64,000 nucleotides of DNA from Panopea generosa (GCA_029582155.1 CM055901.1:25825657-25889656), one strand, 5' to 3'. Numbered from the stretch's first letter, positions 1-11,759 are shown. Program-made: numbers and translations. The notes: generated by a model not told the origin, from the letters alone.

Positions 1-568
1 TGGCATTGTTGCTTGATGAGCTGTGGCAGGGTCAAAGTGCAAATAATGTTAATGGGTTGCTCTTCAGGATATTGTATTCAGAGGTTTGGTGCTATATTAT
101 ATGGTTTAGCAATATAATTGAAGATATTGCACAAGTACAGAAGTGATAGAAGTGATTTGAAGAATGGTGAAGGACCATAAAGTTTTACTCCTCTATGCGT
201 CTGTCTGTCAAATTGGTTTCTGGTAAATGACTTACCATAGGGTCTATATATAAATTAGAAACTAGTGTCTAACTGTATAATTATAATAAATAGGCAATGT
301 TTGATCAATGTTGGTCAAATTGTAAAGGAGTTGTGGCCCATTTTTTACTTAATTTTTGGTAAAATTTACTTATATATTGCAGGGGCATTCATGACCTGTG
401 GACACATTTCCAGTCAATATATTATTTTGACCTATTTCAATATATACCCTTATTGCAACAAGTGCTCTATGAGTTTAATTATAAAGGCATGGACTATTGG
501 GGAAAAAAATGTTCCCCCCATTTCTAAAATTTTGGTAAACTTTTTTAATATTTATGTATGTAGTTTAG
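1..568. other. MUTYH intron, no exon recognised
   Basis: AT-rich sequence upstream of the first recognised MUTYH exon. I found no reading frame resembling the catalytic or iron-sulphur part of the enzyme, so the preceding exons should lie further left, outside the window. Confidence 0.5.
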
Positions 569-694
569 GTGTGATGAATTATCCACGTAAAGGGAAGAAG
601 AAGGCGGCACGGGAAGAGAGGACATCAGTGTGTGTATTATGCAGGAAGTGCCAGACAGAGGATGAATATTTCATTGTACAGAGACCCAAAACAG
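569..694 (+). CDS. MUTYH exon: linker and start of NUDIX-like domain
   Basis: Preceded by the acceptor TTTAG and followed by GTTAAC. The frame gives GVMNYPRKGKKKAAREER and ends in VQRPKTG, the usual entry into the MutY C-terminal domain. It begins two bases into a codon and leaves phase 1 (one base, G) for the next exon. The basic KGKKK stretch follows the conserved PRK. Confidence 0.9.
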
Positions 695-1243
695 GTTAAC
701 ATTAAATGTCCAGTAGTTGTAATTGATAGTACCATGATTTCCCATAAAATTGACCCAGATCCCCAAGCGGACAGTAGGAATTTTCAGGGTCTGGTTACAC
801 TTAATGTCAAGACAACATAAAATATACTTTACCTTTTCAAACAAATAACTAATTTAATATAAGCTAGCAATTTGAACTAAAATGGCCATTATTGTTTAGT
901 ATCCATTTTGAATTGAATGATTTCTTCTTTAATAACTTACTCCCATATTGTTGAGGGAGGGTTACAAATTACATATGCCTACAAGTTGTATTGATGGAGG
1001 AAGAATTTAAAATAAATCTGAGAAGAGCCACCACCCTTCTTAAGTAACTGGTAAACTTTCCGCTTCATTCAGTATTCGGACGCCGGTGGTGTAATAGGTA
1101 AACAACCTTTAATAGACAATTAGTCATGAGGAACCCTCATTGTGATGTTCAGTATTCTGTGACATTGTATGATACAACCAGACAATTTCAGCAGAAACTA
1201 AATATTAAGATAATATGAAATAATAAGAAAAACTTATTTCAAC

Positions 1244-1461
1244 TTAACCCTTTACTTCATATAGACGCCTTTGGACACCTCTAATATAGAAGGCTTTTGA
1301 ATTATTGGGTGAATTATGTTTATATTAACTGACAGAATGGAAAACAGTGCAGGAAGTGTTCACATTGCTCGTTACAAGCAATCTGAACTCTTCCTGCACT
1401 GTTTTCAAAGGTCTTCTGTGATTGGTGTGGGAAAATGCGTATCTATGGAGTAAAGGGTTAA
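1244..1461. mobile_element. piggyBac-like MITE with TTAA ends
   Basis: 218 bp in a MUTYH intron. Both ends are TTAA (1244-1247 and 1458-1461), followed inward by imperfect terminal inverted repeats: CCCTTTACTTCATATAGACGC on the left, and on the right the complement of GCGTATCTATGGAGTAAAGGG. An inner perfect hairpin of 16 nt (AAAACAGTGCAGGAAG and its complement, about 1340-1408) flanks a further ATTGCT/AGCAAT stem. TTAA target sites are typical of piggyBac. No coding capacity. Confidence 0.75.
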
Positions 1462-1571
1462 TTACTTTACAATGGCCTATTTGTTAAAAATTCCATTCAG
1501 AATTATGTTATTTTCATCAAATTTACACTTGGTAAACTTTTGATTACATGATTATAAAAAAATTGTTACAG

Positions 1572-1708
1572 GTTTATTGGCTGGTATGTGGGAGTTTCCG
1601 AGTCAAATTCTGGAATCTGATACTTCAGACAGGGTACCTTATACAGATGTTCTCAGTAAATACGGGGTAAATGTGGGCCAGGCTGCTCGACAGGTGGATG
1701 CTGGGGAG
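1572..1708 (+). CDS. MUTYH exon: GLLAGMWEFP block
   Basis: Acceptor TTACAG, donor GGAG|GTAATT. Completes the split glycine codon and reads LLAGMWEFPSQILESD through QVDAGE. LLAG-WEFP is the hallmark first strand of the MutY NUDIX-like domain. Confidence 0.93.
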
Positions 1709-2139
1709 GTAATTATGATGGATGTCTTTGTTGGATTAAAATATTGATTTTAGTAATGTATTAAGCTATATATTTTAAAATTCACGTCACGTTTTTAGCT
1801 TGCCAGACTAAGTCCAAGGAGAGCTATTGTCATGACCCCGGCGTCGGCATGGTCTGTAGACACCCAGGTTAAACTTCTGCGTTTAAGTTTAAGATATCTA
1901 TGCAACCACTCATTGGATGTGAATGAAACTTTGCATGTGTGTTCACCTTCATCAATGGAACACACAGAGACAAGAACCATAACTCTGGATTTCATTTTGG
2001 CACAGTTATGGCCCTTTTTGGACTTAGACACCCAGAAGCGAGCTTTGTTGGTCTTCTGATAACTCTTGTTATGTATATACACACTTTCATTTTCAATCTG
2101 ATCAATATGAAATGATTATACAAAATGTCTAGGATAAGT

Positions 2140-2670
2140 TTGTAGTGGAGGCCTCCATGGTCTCTGTGGCAGCTGAGGCATTGTTGTCTAATGACTTCTC
2201 ACTGCTGAGGTCATGGGTTTGAGCCAAAACTATCCCAAAAACTTTATGTGAGAAAGTTTACTTTTCACCTATGGAAGGACAGTGGTTCTTCTTAGATTTA
2301 TTCTGAAGTATGCGCTGACTATCAATCCAGGGGTTGAGTTCAAATCCCCGCCCGGCCAGTCTCTTTGATGATTGATATGCAACATTGTGTCTCATTATCA
2401 TCCATCTCTCACCGCAGATTAAAATGGGAAATTTATCAGTTACTTGTGGAGATAAGGTATGTTTGAGAACTGGTTAACCTTTCAGGATCCCAGAAAACAG
2501 TGGTTAGGCTAACTGATCGTCTGTTAGCCCTCGATGGCTTAAAAATGATGCTAAATACTCAATTATTCTGAGGTCTTTCTCCACTCCAACAGTACAACTA
2601 GATATATCCTATATAACCTGCCATGTGTTGAAAATGCCATTAAACACCATTAAATAAATCTTAAAAAATA
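2140..2670 (+). repeat. tRNA-derived SINE A, interrupted by SINE B
   Basis: The left part (about 2140-2297) carries a tRNA-like box B (GGTCATGGGTTTGAGCC) and the molluscan SINE body GGACAGTGGTTCTTCTT. The right part (2572-2670) continues with CTCCACTCCAACAGTA and the tail GAAAATGCCATTAAACACC. The two halves are separated by SINE B. The same 3' tail recurs at about 25571-25690. Confidence 0.72.
2307..2562 (+). repeat. SINE B copy 1, nested in SINE A
   Basis: 5'-truncated copy of the SINE seen complete at 53046-53337: GACTATCAATCCAGGGGTTG, then TCAGTTACTTGTGGAGATA and the tail TAACTGATCGTCTGTTAGCC. Flanked by a 9-bp direct repeat TTATTCTGA (2298-2306 and 2563-2571), the expected target-site duplication. 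Confidence 0.85.
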
Positions 2671-2804
2671 TCATAGTTCAGTCTGATGATTATTGGGTGA
2701 GTTACATGCCTTTAATCTAAAATAAAAACAACATTTTACATGTAGTAAAGAAACACTTTATTTTGGGAAGATGTTCTTATACTGTTATTTCCCTGATTGT
2801 CAAG

Positions 2805-2957
2805 GTTGTGCATATATTCTCCCACATCCATCAGACTTATGTAATAGAGGGTATAGCAGTCAACCAGTCCAATGTAGAGGAGGGGAACCATCCTAACACA
2901 CGCTGGGTAACTAAGCAACAGTTCATGGAAGCTGCAGTTTCAACAGCCATGAAGAAG
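2805..2957 (+). CDS. MUTYH exon: FSH 8-oxoG recognition loop
   Basis: Acceptor GTCAAG, donor GAAG|GTTTGG; exactly 51 codons. Starts VVHIFSHIHQTY and ends AAVSTAMKK. The Phe-Ser-His triad aligns with the residues that sense 8-oxoguanine in bacterial MutY structures, so this part of the enzyme looks intact. Confidence 0.94.
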
Positions 2958-3408
2958 GTTTGGCATTATTCTTATTAGTTAATGAACCTTTTTTATATCA
3001 TTTTATATTAATTGTGATTTTAATTACTGTACTTTAACTTATAGTGAGATAGTCTGGCGATATGTTTCCCAGTACTTTTTGTGTTATCTGCAAAATATGA
3101 CTTAGTCTGATGTTACATTGAGCTCTTAGTAAGTGAAGTTCTTTTGGGAAAGAAATCTTTGGATTGCTTCTGAGCTTTATAGGGTCAAGGTCATTGTTAC
3201 TAAATAAAGGAAAACGATCCCTGCCCATTAGCTTTTTTTTTCTGAAAAATACCTTTGTTAAATTTTATGGATCAATTCATAGGATTAAAATTGAGTTGCT
3301 TTTGATTTATTAAATGTTTATTTTCATAATCAGGAATTTTTTATTGTATAAAAAATAATTGTGCTTTGTGAATGAATAGTTTTGTATTTTTGTTTGTAAC
3401 TTTTTCAG

Positions 3409-3450
3409 GTATTGAAGGCTTTTGAGACCAAACTAACAGGGAACTCTGGG
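3409..3450 (+). CDS. MUTYH short exon (14 codons)
   Basis: Acceptor TTTTTCAG, donor GGG|GTAAGG; reads VLKAFETKLTGNSG, the end of the C-terminal domain. Phase 0 on both sides. Confidence 0.85.
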
Positions 3451-3968
3451 GTAAGGTGCTTGTTAGGTGTAAATAGCTTTCTTTTAATGATTATAAATTT
3501 CTTGATCTGTATGTTTCTGTGATTCCTTTTTTTTTTCAACGTTTATACTTATCAAGGGGAAGTTTAGTTTACAAGAGGATTTTATTTTTAAAACTTTTGG
3601 TCTTTCAAATAATTTTTTTTTATATTTTTTTTTAGGAAAAAATAAAAAGGGTCGGGGTGGCATGAAATTTTTTTATATTTAAATGAATTTATTGTAACAT
3701 TTACCTTCATTATAAAGGTACTTATTTTGAATTAATATGCTTGGTTACTAACGTACACTGCTGTGTTTGAAATAATATACTATTTATGGACTGATATCTT
3801 CCAACTAACCTATTTATAATGGTGTAAATATATTATAATGGGTACATACTATGATAATGTTAATGTTCTACCAAGATGCTTGACCATGTATGTTGATATA
3901 GTCACAGATGGTAGTTTTACTGCTTTTATTCATTATGTAACTCGATTTCTCAACTTTCTGTATTATAG

Positions 3969-4070
3969 AATCTACAATTTCAGGACAGTAAGAAATTAAC
4001 AAAATTGAAGCCAAAAGAAGACAAAAATCAGCGATCCATTGCTGCCTTCTTCAAACCAAAGTCCAGCTGA
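3969..4070 (+). CDS. MUTYH terminal exon with PCNA-binding box
   Basis: Reads NLQFQDSKKLTKLKPK, a lysine-rich tail, then QRSIAAFFKPKSS and TGA (4068-4070). QRSIAAFF fits the PIP-box consensus Q-x-x-hydrophobic-x-x-aromatic-aromatic, as in vertebrate MUTYH. A second acceptor (TTTCAG, exon from 3984) lies 15 nt downstream in the same frame, so either site gives a valid protein; I cannot tell which is used. Confidence 0.87.
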   Translation, partial: NLQFQDSKKLTKLKPKEDKNQRSIAAFFKPKSS

Positions 4071-4143
4071 CATTGCTGGTGTGCTTTCCGATCTGTGCTA
4101 TGAATTTTACGTATACAATAGTGATGTATATCTTGAAAATATA

Positions 4144-5060
4144 AAATTGTCTGCTTGTATTACTTCATTGTAACTAGTATTCTAATATTTACAGTGAAAC
4201 CTGTCTTAAGTATCCACTAGGAGAAACGATTAAGAGTGGTCTTTAAGGGCAGGTGAATGTTCAACACTAGTTGATTGACATGAAAGTTGTAATTAGGAAA
4301 TATAAAAAATATGAGTTATTAAGTTGATGTGAAACTATCGTTGTTGAATTCCAGCACATGAAGTGTTCATGCAAGTAATGCTCATTTGATATGTGGAAAC
4401 ATTTAGCCATTCACTAAAAACTACTCTATTGAGGGAAGCCAAAAATGAGCCAACATGTCCATTATGTAATTATCTGCACAACATCATAAAACATCAGTCA
4501 TCATTCAAGTAGCATGTAATACAAGTTACATTTAATGGATATTTGTGCATTATATAACTTTATGTAACGTATCTAATCAACTGATCCAAATTGGTGTTGT
4601 GTCCACTTTATCATTGTTAGTCCTGTATATGGTTAAAATACGATCCCATGTATGGTTCAGGCGTGTCAAATGAGAGATTGGCAGGAATAGGACCTGTAGT
4701 TCGTACATGCTATAAATTGACACGTCGAGTAGTGGGTAGTTTTGCTGAAATACACTCCACAGCTTTTATAATCAATCACCTGGATTTATTGATATTTCAT
4801 GTTGAAGTAATTGTAAAAGTTGATGAGTGTATTCTGTAATTCTGCAGACATCAGGGTTCTAGGTTCTTCCATAAATTCTAGCAATCAATTTCTGATTATT
4901 AATAGGAAGTCTTGTTTCCGTGGGAGGTTTACAGGCATTTGCATCTCATAGAAGTTCAGTGATCTTTTATGTGCACTGGGTATCTCTCTGTATACAGTCC
5001 AACTGCTTAAAATCCCCTAAAAAGAATTGCATTCTTTCACAGTACCTTGCGCGAATAAGA
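4144..5060. other. Intergenic, nothing recognised
   Basis: AT-rich sequence after MUTYH. No coding frame, repeat array or RNA gene that I can support. Confidence 0.5.
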
Positions 5061-5069
5061 CACTGGGAG

Positions 5070-5345
5070 CGTGTTTGAAAAAAAATCCTGGATGAAACCC
5101 CACTGGGAATCAATCCGGGGGCCTCTGGATGTTGGAGCAACTATGCTAACCATCAGGCCACCAAGTCAAACAACACATAAAAATGAGGAATACATACTCA
5201 TTTTATGTGTTATTTGTCTTTCAGTCTGTACGTCAGTTCGTTGTTTTTGTACACAAAGAGTGATCCTGGAATCTTCTCTCCTGTTGACATCATCTAACCT
5301 TTATGTTGTGGTGTCGTAGATCCATATTTTTTCATTCGGTCAAAA
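5070..5345. repeat. SINE fragments (tRNA-like head and SINE tail)
   Basis: 5070-5165 holds, on the minus strand, a tRNA-like box A (TGGCCTGATGGTTAGC) and box B-like GGATTGATTCC. 5215-5345 on the plus strand holds the tail with CTGTTGACATCATCTAACC, shared with the copy at 6860-6980. Opposite orientations suggest two abutting or rearranged SINE pieces. Confidence 0.55.
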
Positions 5346-5371
5346 AGGACAAAACTAATTATACATATATG

Positions 5372-5549
5372 ATTATAATGTTTCGGAAGACCTTCATGCA
5401 CAACATAGTTTATCAATAGGTTATGGAATTATAATGTTTCGGAAGACCTTCATGCACAACATAGTTTATCAATAGGTTATGGAATTATAATGTTTCAGAA
5501 GACCTTCATGCACAACATAGTTTATCAATAGGTTATGGAATTATAATGT
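5372..5549. repeat. 56-bp tandem repeat, three copies
   Basis: Three near-identical units containing TTCGGAAGACCTTCATGCAC and TAGTTTATCAATAGGTTATG, plus a short partial fourth. The copies differ by one substitution (CGG to CAG in the third), so the array is young. Confidence 0.9.
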
Positions 5550-5559
5550 TTTATTGATG

Positions 5560-6710
5560 ATTTTAAGTAAATTCTGTATATGGAACTGGGATTTTATGTA
5601 CAATGTATCATGGATGAGATGTTTATGTGTTGTAAATGTGGGTAAATATAGAACAATAACGTATGGTACTTATGTGTCTATTAGAGAATTGATTGAGAAG
5701 TTCTTACTATAGAATAAAACATACACGTGAATCTCTATATACATTGTTCTCAACAGTTCAACCACAGCTTTATAAAACTTCATTTAGATCTTCATTCGCT
5801 TCATGTACGTTTTTAAATGAATACATAGAACGAGCCTGTAACATTTCCTGTGTGCAGGTGGGTCTTGGTTTTGTTACTGAAATTGTAAATATATGAACTT
5901 TATTCAATACAAAATATAAATATACAAATAGTTTACAAATGTTTGTGATCGACTGATATTTTAGCATTATATAAATGTTTGGGTAAAAGTCGGTCATCCA
6001 GGATAATGTTAATGACTTGTAATCATTGTTGTAGCTGTGTTGAGAATTTCTATATGTTGATATAGGTTTACACTTATCTTAAGAATAAAGCAAATAAGAA
6101 AAGGATAATTAGTATTGTTCGTTTTTATAAAAGTCATCTTTATGGGTACTGAAGCAGTGATATGACAATATAGGTTATAAATAATGTCTAGAAGTATCAA
6201 GATGGCAAAAAATGGAATTAACCAAATACATGTATTGGAAACGTAAATCATCACGTACTGAATTGAATCTAACAGCATGTGTATTGAACTCTGCAACAAA
6301 TAATAATGTCTACTAAATGTTGATAAAATAGCATGCGAAGAATTAATAATTTGGCCAATTAATCATTCACATTTCACAGGCAGGTGATTTCTTTTACATT
6401 AAATGGAAGGTTTTTGTAGATGTTTTACAATGTTTTAAAAGTGCAAAATAATCTTGAATTTAAAAGTACTTGTCTTGATTTTTTAGTTGCAGTATACAAA
6501 TTTTGTAATTGTAAGTTCTTCAACAATTTAAAACACAATTTGCTTGGAACATGTGGAATGGTCTCGTTTTGTAGAGAAGTTCATTGTGAAAGGACAGAAT
6601 TTTGATCCACCCTCCCCACCAAGATAAATGGTAAAGTTAGGATATTTGAAAACAAGAGTTTGCTTGAATATGCAAGTGTTCATAACATCTCATCCAGTTG
6701 CTTTTCCTTC
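5560..6710. other. Intergenic, nothing recognised
   Basis: Several short open frames of biased AT-rich composition, none resembling a known protein or bounded by convincing splice sites. Confidence 0.45.
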
Positions 6711-6719
6711 TCTATATAA

Positions 6720-6980
6720 GCCGGTGTGGTTCCGGTTAAGAATAGAATCACTACCGATCTCTGCAGAGGGGTAGGAATCCTCCGAATGGGTGTCGTGTTC
6801 ATTTTATGATTTTTTGTCATGTTCACTTTTGTGGTTAAATTATTAAACCCTGTGTTTTAATCAGTATATTAATTTGTTATTTTTGTACATGTAGAGTGAA
6901 CCAGGAATCTTCCTTCCTGTTGGCGTCGAATAACCTATAATGTGTTGGTACGCCGTAAAACCCTTTTCATTCATTCTCTA
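6720..6980 (+). repeat. SINE with molluscan-type tail
   Basis: Contains GCAGAGGGGTAGGAATCCTC, then ATTTTTGTACATGTAGAGTG, CCTGTTGGCGTCGAATAACC and the end GCCGTAAAACCCTTTTCATT followed by CATTC. Same family as the 3' segment at 5215-5345. Confidence 0.65.
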
Positions 6981-7239
6981 TATAAGTCTTTAGTGAAGGC
7001 AAGAACTTTGTAAAGAACCATGTACAAGGAAATAGTAGAACTACAACTCTCCAACAAGTAATAACATACAAGAAAATCTTAAAGGTTTAGTGTAAACTTG
7101 TGTTACGGATAATGGACATGATATTACATATTTATACATAACATAGGCAAATGGATACAAATTGTAACATAAGGTACAGTTCTCTCATAAGCAAAAGGTA
7201 ACGACTCTACTAATGGGCATGGAAAAGTAGTTGCAATTT

Positions 7240-7480
7240 TCTAACAAGTGATAACGTGCAAGGAAAGGTAACAACTCCCGTACACATAACGTGCAATAAA
7301 AAAGTAAAGTTGCAACTCTCTAATAAGTGATAACATGCAAGGAAAGGTAAAAACTCACGTACACATAACGTGCAATAAAAAAGTAAAGTTGCAACTCTCT
7401 AATAAGTGACAACCTGCAAGAAAAAAAATAACTCCCGTACACATAACGTGGAATGAAAAAGTAAGTTTCAACCCTAACAA
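7240..7480. repeat. 79-bp tandem repeat, about three units
   Basis: Units carry CTCCCGTACACATAACGTGC and AAGTTGCAACTCTCTAATAA. The outer units are degraded; sequence back to about 7010 looks like older copies. Confidence 0.75.
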
Positions 7481-8154
7481 ATGATAACATTGAAAAAAAT
7501 CTTAAACCATACAGAGTTGATCACCTTTAGTAATATGTCTAGTTTTATGCTTACGAGGAAAGCCAAGAGCTGATAAGAATAGCTTTGTGTCCGTTTCCTG
7601 GGTAGAACCAGTACGGAAAGTTTTATTTTAATGAATATAAAGGTTTAGGTGGCATGACAGCTAGTGGGTGGGTGGGGATGATAAGATAGCAGTTAAGTCA
7701 CCAAACAAACATGCTTACATTACATTGGTTTGCTTACCTGGTTACCCTAACAAGTCTTGCAATACGACTTGCATCATATTTGCAAAGCCTGAGTTGTTTT
7801 TGTGTTCTATTAAAGAAGACCTCTGTATTTATAAATTACTTTGTACGCCGAATAATGTCGTGTCGTTTCAATTTTGTGATCACTGACTAGATATTTTTTC
7901 CATATGTCTATGGATATCATTTGCACTATAAACGTTGTTGATAAATTCATAAAATGTTTTTGAAATCGTGTATCATTGAAATGCTATCTGCTTAGGCCCC
8001 TGTTGACTTTCACATTAGGCTATAGTTTATCAAGGACGTAGAGTAGATTTTCAGTAACATTATTCTTTTAAAACGAAGTAAGAATCTTCATGTCAAGTAG
8101 ATATATTGTTTAATATTTTTTTAAAACTATTAAAATTCTTCTCGGAAGTCTCTT

Positions 8155-8930
8155 TCAAAAAATAAAAAAGACAAACATTGACACTGTCTGAAATAGAGCT
8201 GGTATATCAACTTTAAGCTCACTTCGGCCGGAGACTGCAGGGGAGCTATTGTAATAACTCCTTCGTCTGTCCGTAAACAATTGCTTCAAACGACATCTCT
8301 GAATACGCTCATCCGATTTAAACCAAACATCACAGGAATGACCCATGGATGGTCCTCTACCAAAATTGTTAAAACGAACTTGATTCATGCGGAACTCGGG
8401 TTGCCATGGCAACGGAAAGGGAAAAAAATTTAAACAATCTTGTCAGAAACTACTGGCCCAATTTCGTAGAATTGTTTCTTGGATGACCGTCTACCAAAAT
8501 TGTTCAAGCTGTTCTGATTCATAAAATCATTGCCGCCGACAGGCAGAGCTGGTTTTCCTTATATTGATGTAGTAAAAACTTTAAATAAATATTCTCGTCT
8601 GAAACCGCTGACCAGGTTTCGTAATTATTTGGCAGAAATGTTTCTTCGGTAGCCCTCTACCAAGATTGTTAAAGTTGTTGCGATTTATAAAAAAAACATG
8701 AACGCCAAGGTTAAAGGCTGCTTTTTTCTGTATTGCATTTTACAGTAAAAATTTCAAAATAAAAAGGTATTTTCTTGTCCAAAACTACTAGCCCGATAGT
8801 AACCTAAACACTTCAAAAAACGTCTCGTCTGAAACGAATTACCTGATTATAATATTGTGTTGTTTTTTTATGCAAAAAATGTTCCTTGGGTGACTTTCTA
8901 CCAATGCTTGTTAAAGGCGTTATGGTTCGT
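8155..8930. repeat. Degenerate about 170-bp tandem repeat
   Basis: Four diverged units, each with a block like CTCTACCAAAATTGTTAAA followed by a GATTCAT-type motif (8351, 8481, 8651, 8891), each preceded where visible by a CTACTGGCCCAATTTCG-like block. The short open frames here are by-products of the repeat. Confidence 0.65.
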
Positions 8931-9057
8931 CCAAATACATGGTTTAATGACACAAGGCACAAGAATATGAATTATACATATATTTTTGACTTGACAATGC
9001 ATGTTGGAGTAAGTTATGGTCTAACTGTTGTGAGCATCATACACGCGGTGAAAAATA

Positions 9058-9650
9058 TGTCCAAAACAGGTGTAAATTGTGGTAAACTTGAATATAACAT
9101 TTTAAGCAGCTGTGGACGCGATACAAATGCACGACCATTTATACTGGTGATACCTATTACCGCGAGTCTAAAATTTTGTGGCATCAATAATAAACAGGCA
9201 TAAAGTTACCTTTTAAGTGTGCTGAGTAATAAACAAATATCGACGCTAACGGAAGTTGGAGTTTTGAGCATGTCTGGGATATTGTTATTATACGGGCATT
9301 CGCGGTATTAGGTATACACGGGATAAAGGGGATTTATCAGGACTTTTCAAACTTTTAAAATTGGCTAGAAATATTTTCGTATATATATCATGCCTATGTA
9401 TACCCACTGACCCCTAATTGCCATAAAGATATCTATTTAAACATGACAAAAATTATTGAAAAGGGATTTTATTAAATAATGATAATGCGATTCTTTTTAT
9501 CCATTTTAATAATTATTTTATTTTTTAAGACATTTATAGCCAGTTTTTTCTGATATACTTCCTAGGTAGGAAACAGTGTCACGTGTACTGTAGGCATAAT
9601 GTTATTGTGTAGGTGCCAATACAACTTCCACCGAAAGTATGTTTACTAAC
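9058..9650. repeat. Diverged repeat, copy 1 (interrupted)
   Basis: 9058-9142 (GTGGACGCGATACAAATGCA, CGACCATTTA) and 9565-9650 (GTGTACTGTAGGCATAATGT) match 11760-11910 in the same order. Copy 1 has about 420 bp of extra sequence (9143-9564) between the two halves. Confidence 0.7.
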
Positions 9651-9859
9651 TTTTTTTTTTGCCCAGAGCTCTGGAGCTTGGCTTTAACCCATCTCAAAAA
9701 CAAAGTTTTGAAATAATTCACTGAAATGCCATTTTTTTAAAAAAAAATTATTATCGGAAGACTAGGCTATTCAATTTTTTTTATCTCGAACATATAAAAG
9801 ATCTTCAAAATAACACGTGATTTGGTCGGGAGTAGGTTGGACGAGGATCTTGAATGAAT

Positions 9860-11640
9860 ATCAATATTTAGAATTTGCAAAATCATGTCGGAATTAAAGC
9901 AGGAAAAACGGAGCTTCTGAAAAAAGATGCATACAACAGATATATCTGCGACATCATGAGTCCTGAATCTACATCCAATTCTAAACAATTATGGGGTTTT
10001 ATCAAAAGCATGCACATCGATTCTACTGGCGTGGCACCGCTGAAGGACAGTACACGCAAGACATAATCAGACAACTGCTGGAAGGCCAATATACTCAATG
10101 ACCAGTTCTCCTCAGTCTTCAACAAAGATGAGTTTGCGGAGTCATTACCAGATAAAGGTTCAAGCCCTTACAAGGACATGCCAACCTTCTCAATAAACAC
10201 TGAAGAAGTGAGGAAACTGCTTGCTGGTCTCCAAGTCCACAAGGCAACTGGCCCTGACGAAGTGTCTTGCAGGCTGCTTAAGGAACTCGCTGCAGAGATC
10301 AGCCCTGTGTACAGGTCCTCTTAGGCTTCTCTTAGCCAGGGCAAAATACCACCAGAATGGAAGTCGTCAAACGTTGTTTCCATCTATAAAAAAGGGGAGA
10401 AAAACGGAGCAGAGAATTATCGTACTGTCAGTCTTAACATCAGTTACATGTAAGATGATGAAACATGTTCTTTGCAGTAACATCATGAGATATCTTGATG
10501 AGCATAGCATATAATACGACGCTCAACAGATTCCGTAAGAGACGTTCCTGTGAGAGTCAACTAATCCTCACCACAAAGGGTGTTGCAAAACGCATGGACT
10601 CCATGGGACAATAAGACGTCATCTTACTGGACGTTGGAGGGCGTATTTTCATCTACAGCCCCTGTCCAGTCCGGAGGTCCACAAGGCAGTGTCCTCGGTC
10701 CATTGTTGTTCCTCCTCTATATAAATGACCTACCTTACTGCGTCTCAGAGAAATCTACAGTGAGACTGTTCGTGGATGACTGTGCCCTGTACAGAAACAT
10801 ACGAAGTATAGAGGATGCCGTCAGTGTACAACATGGCCTTGGTGATCTTCAACAATGGGAGAAAGACTTGTTGATGCAATTTCATCCCAAGAAATGCCAA
10901 GTCCTGCACGTGACTAATTAAGAAGAAGTATATATAGCACCTTTAAAACATACATGGACAGACGCTAGATGCAGTACATAGACTCAGCCAAGTATCTTGG
11001 GGTAAATATCCACAACAATGGAACCACCGCATCAACATGCAGGTGACAAAGAAGACAAACTCCACCCTTGCTTTCCTGTGGCGCAATATCCATCAATGTC
11101 CACGTGAGACCAAAGCCCTATTGAACCACTCACATAATATACTAGAGCTTTTCTGGGACCCGCATACGACAAACAACATAAACCAGCTGGAGATTGTTCA
11201 ACGGACGACTACTCGGATGGTTGGCTACTCTCCAACTTCCGAACAACCAGCAGCGTATCCAACATGCTGGATCAACTCCAATGACCAAAACTTCAGGAGC
11301 GCAGAGTCCAGGCCAAAGACATCATGTGAAGTACAGGGTTATATATCAGTTGATCGATATATCGCCCAATCACCTGGTGCCGACCAAATTTCCATGAGGC
11401 AATATCAACACTGTCTTGGTGCTGTATGCGAGGACACACGTTTACCAGAAATCGTTTTTCCCAGATGGTATCAGGATATGGAATTCTTTACCAGTAGTAG
11501 CTGTCGCTGCTCCAACCATAGACAGTTTCAAGCTACAGATCCAGTCCATCCCGACCAGACCATAGTGAAGCGGATTTGTTTTTTAACTGCACTGTACAAA
11601 CTTCTTTTAGAACATTCATTCAGTCCGAACGCTTGATTTC
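9860..11640 (+). pseudogene. Decayed LINE, CR1/Jockey type reverse transcriptase
   Basis: Non-LTR retrotransposon remnant read in several frames. In order: SKQLWGFIKSM and STGVAPL (before the RT); KATGPDEVSCRLLKELAAEI (RT block 0); NYRTVSLN; then GGPQGSVLGPLLFLLYINDL and FVDD in the catalytic block, where the expected motif is F/YADD. The segment with the first catalytic aspartate (DFSKAFD-type) appears deleted near 10610-10640, and several frameshifts and stops interrupt it. Endonuclease is missing, so it is 5'-truncated. Confidence 0.85.
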
Positions 11641-11759
11641 AATCAGAACATTCTGCCGAACGAACGTATGACCGAGCAATGTTCCGATTGCATTGATTCA
11701 GGCTGACAGTAATGACGTCATATTTATGACATCATCACACGCGCAGTGATAAAAATGTC

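Larger units (their letters stand above)
569..4070 (+). other. MUTYH gene, 3' part (adenine DNA glycosylase)
   Basis: Gene-level entry. Five exons (569-694, 1572-1708, 2805-2957, 3409-3450, 3969-4070) join in one open frame of 185 residues plus stop. The enzyme excises adenine mispaired with 8-oxoguanine in base excision repair, in nucleus and mitochondria. What is visible is the C-terminal half: the linker entering the NUDIX-like domain (LGVMNYPRK, matching vertebrate LGVVNFPRK), GLLAGMWEFP, the FSH motif (VVHIFSHIH) that contacts 8-oxoG in MutY structures, AAVSTAMKK, and a terminal PCNA box QRSIAAFF. All junctions are GT-AG and phases agree. The catalytic helix-hairpin-helix and FeS exons are off the left edge. 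No canonical AATAAA follows the stop; AATATA at 4138-4143 is a possible variant signal. Confidence 0.93.

Noticed and set aside
265..568. Open frame running into the first MUTYH exon
   Set aside because: Only the part from 569 matches MUTYH; the upstream part is AT-rich intron read-through with no acceptor earlier.
1020..1085. A further SINE B fragment (AAGTAACTGGTAAACTTTCC)
   Set aside because: Only about 30 bp of loose similarity; too short to separate from chance.
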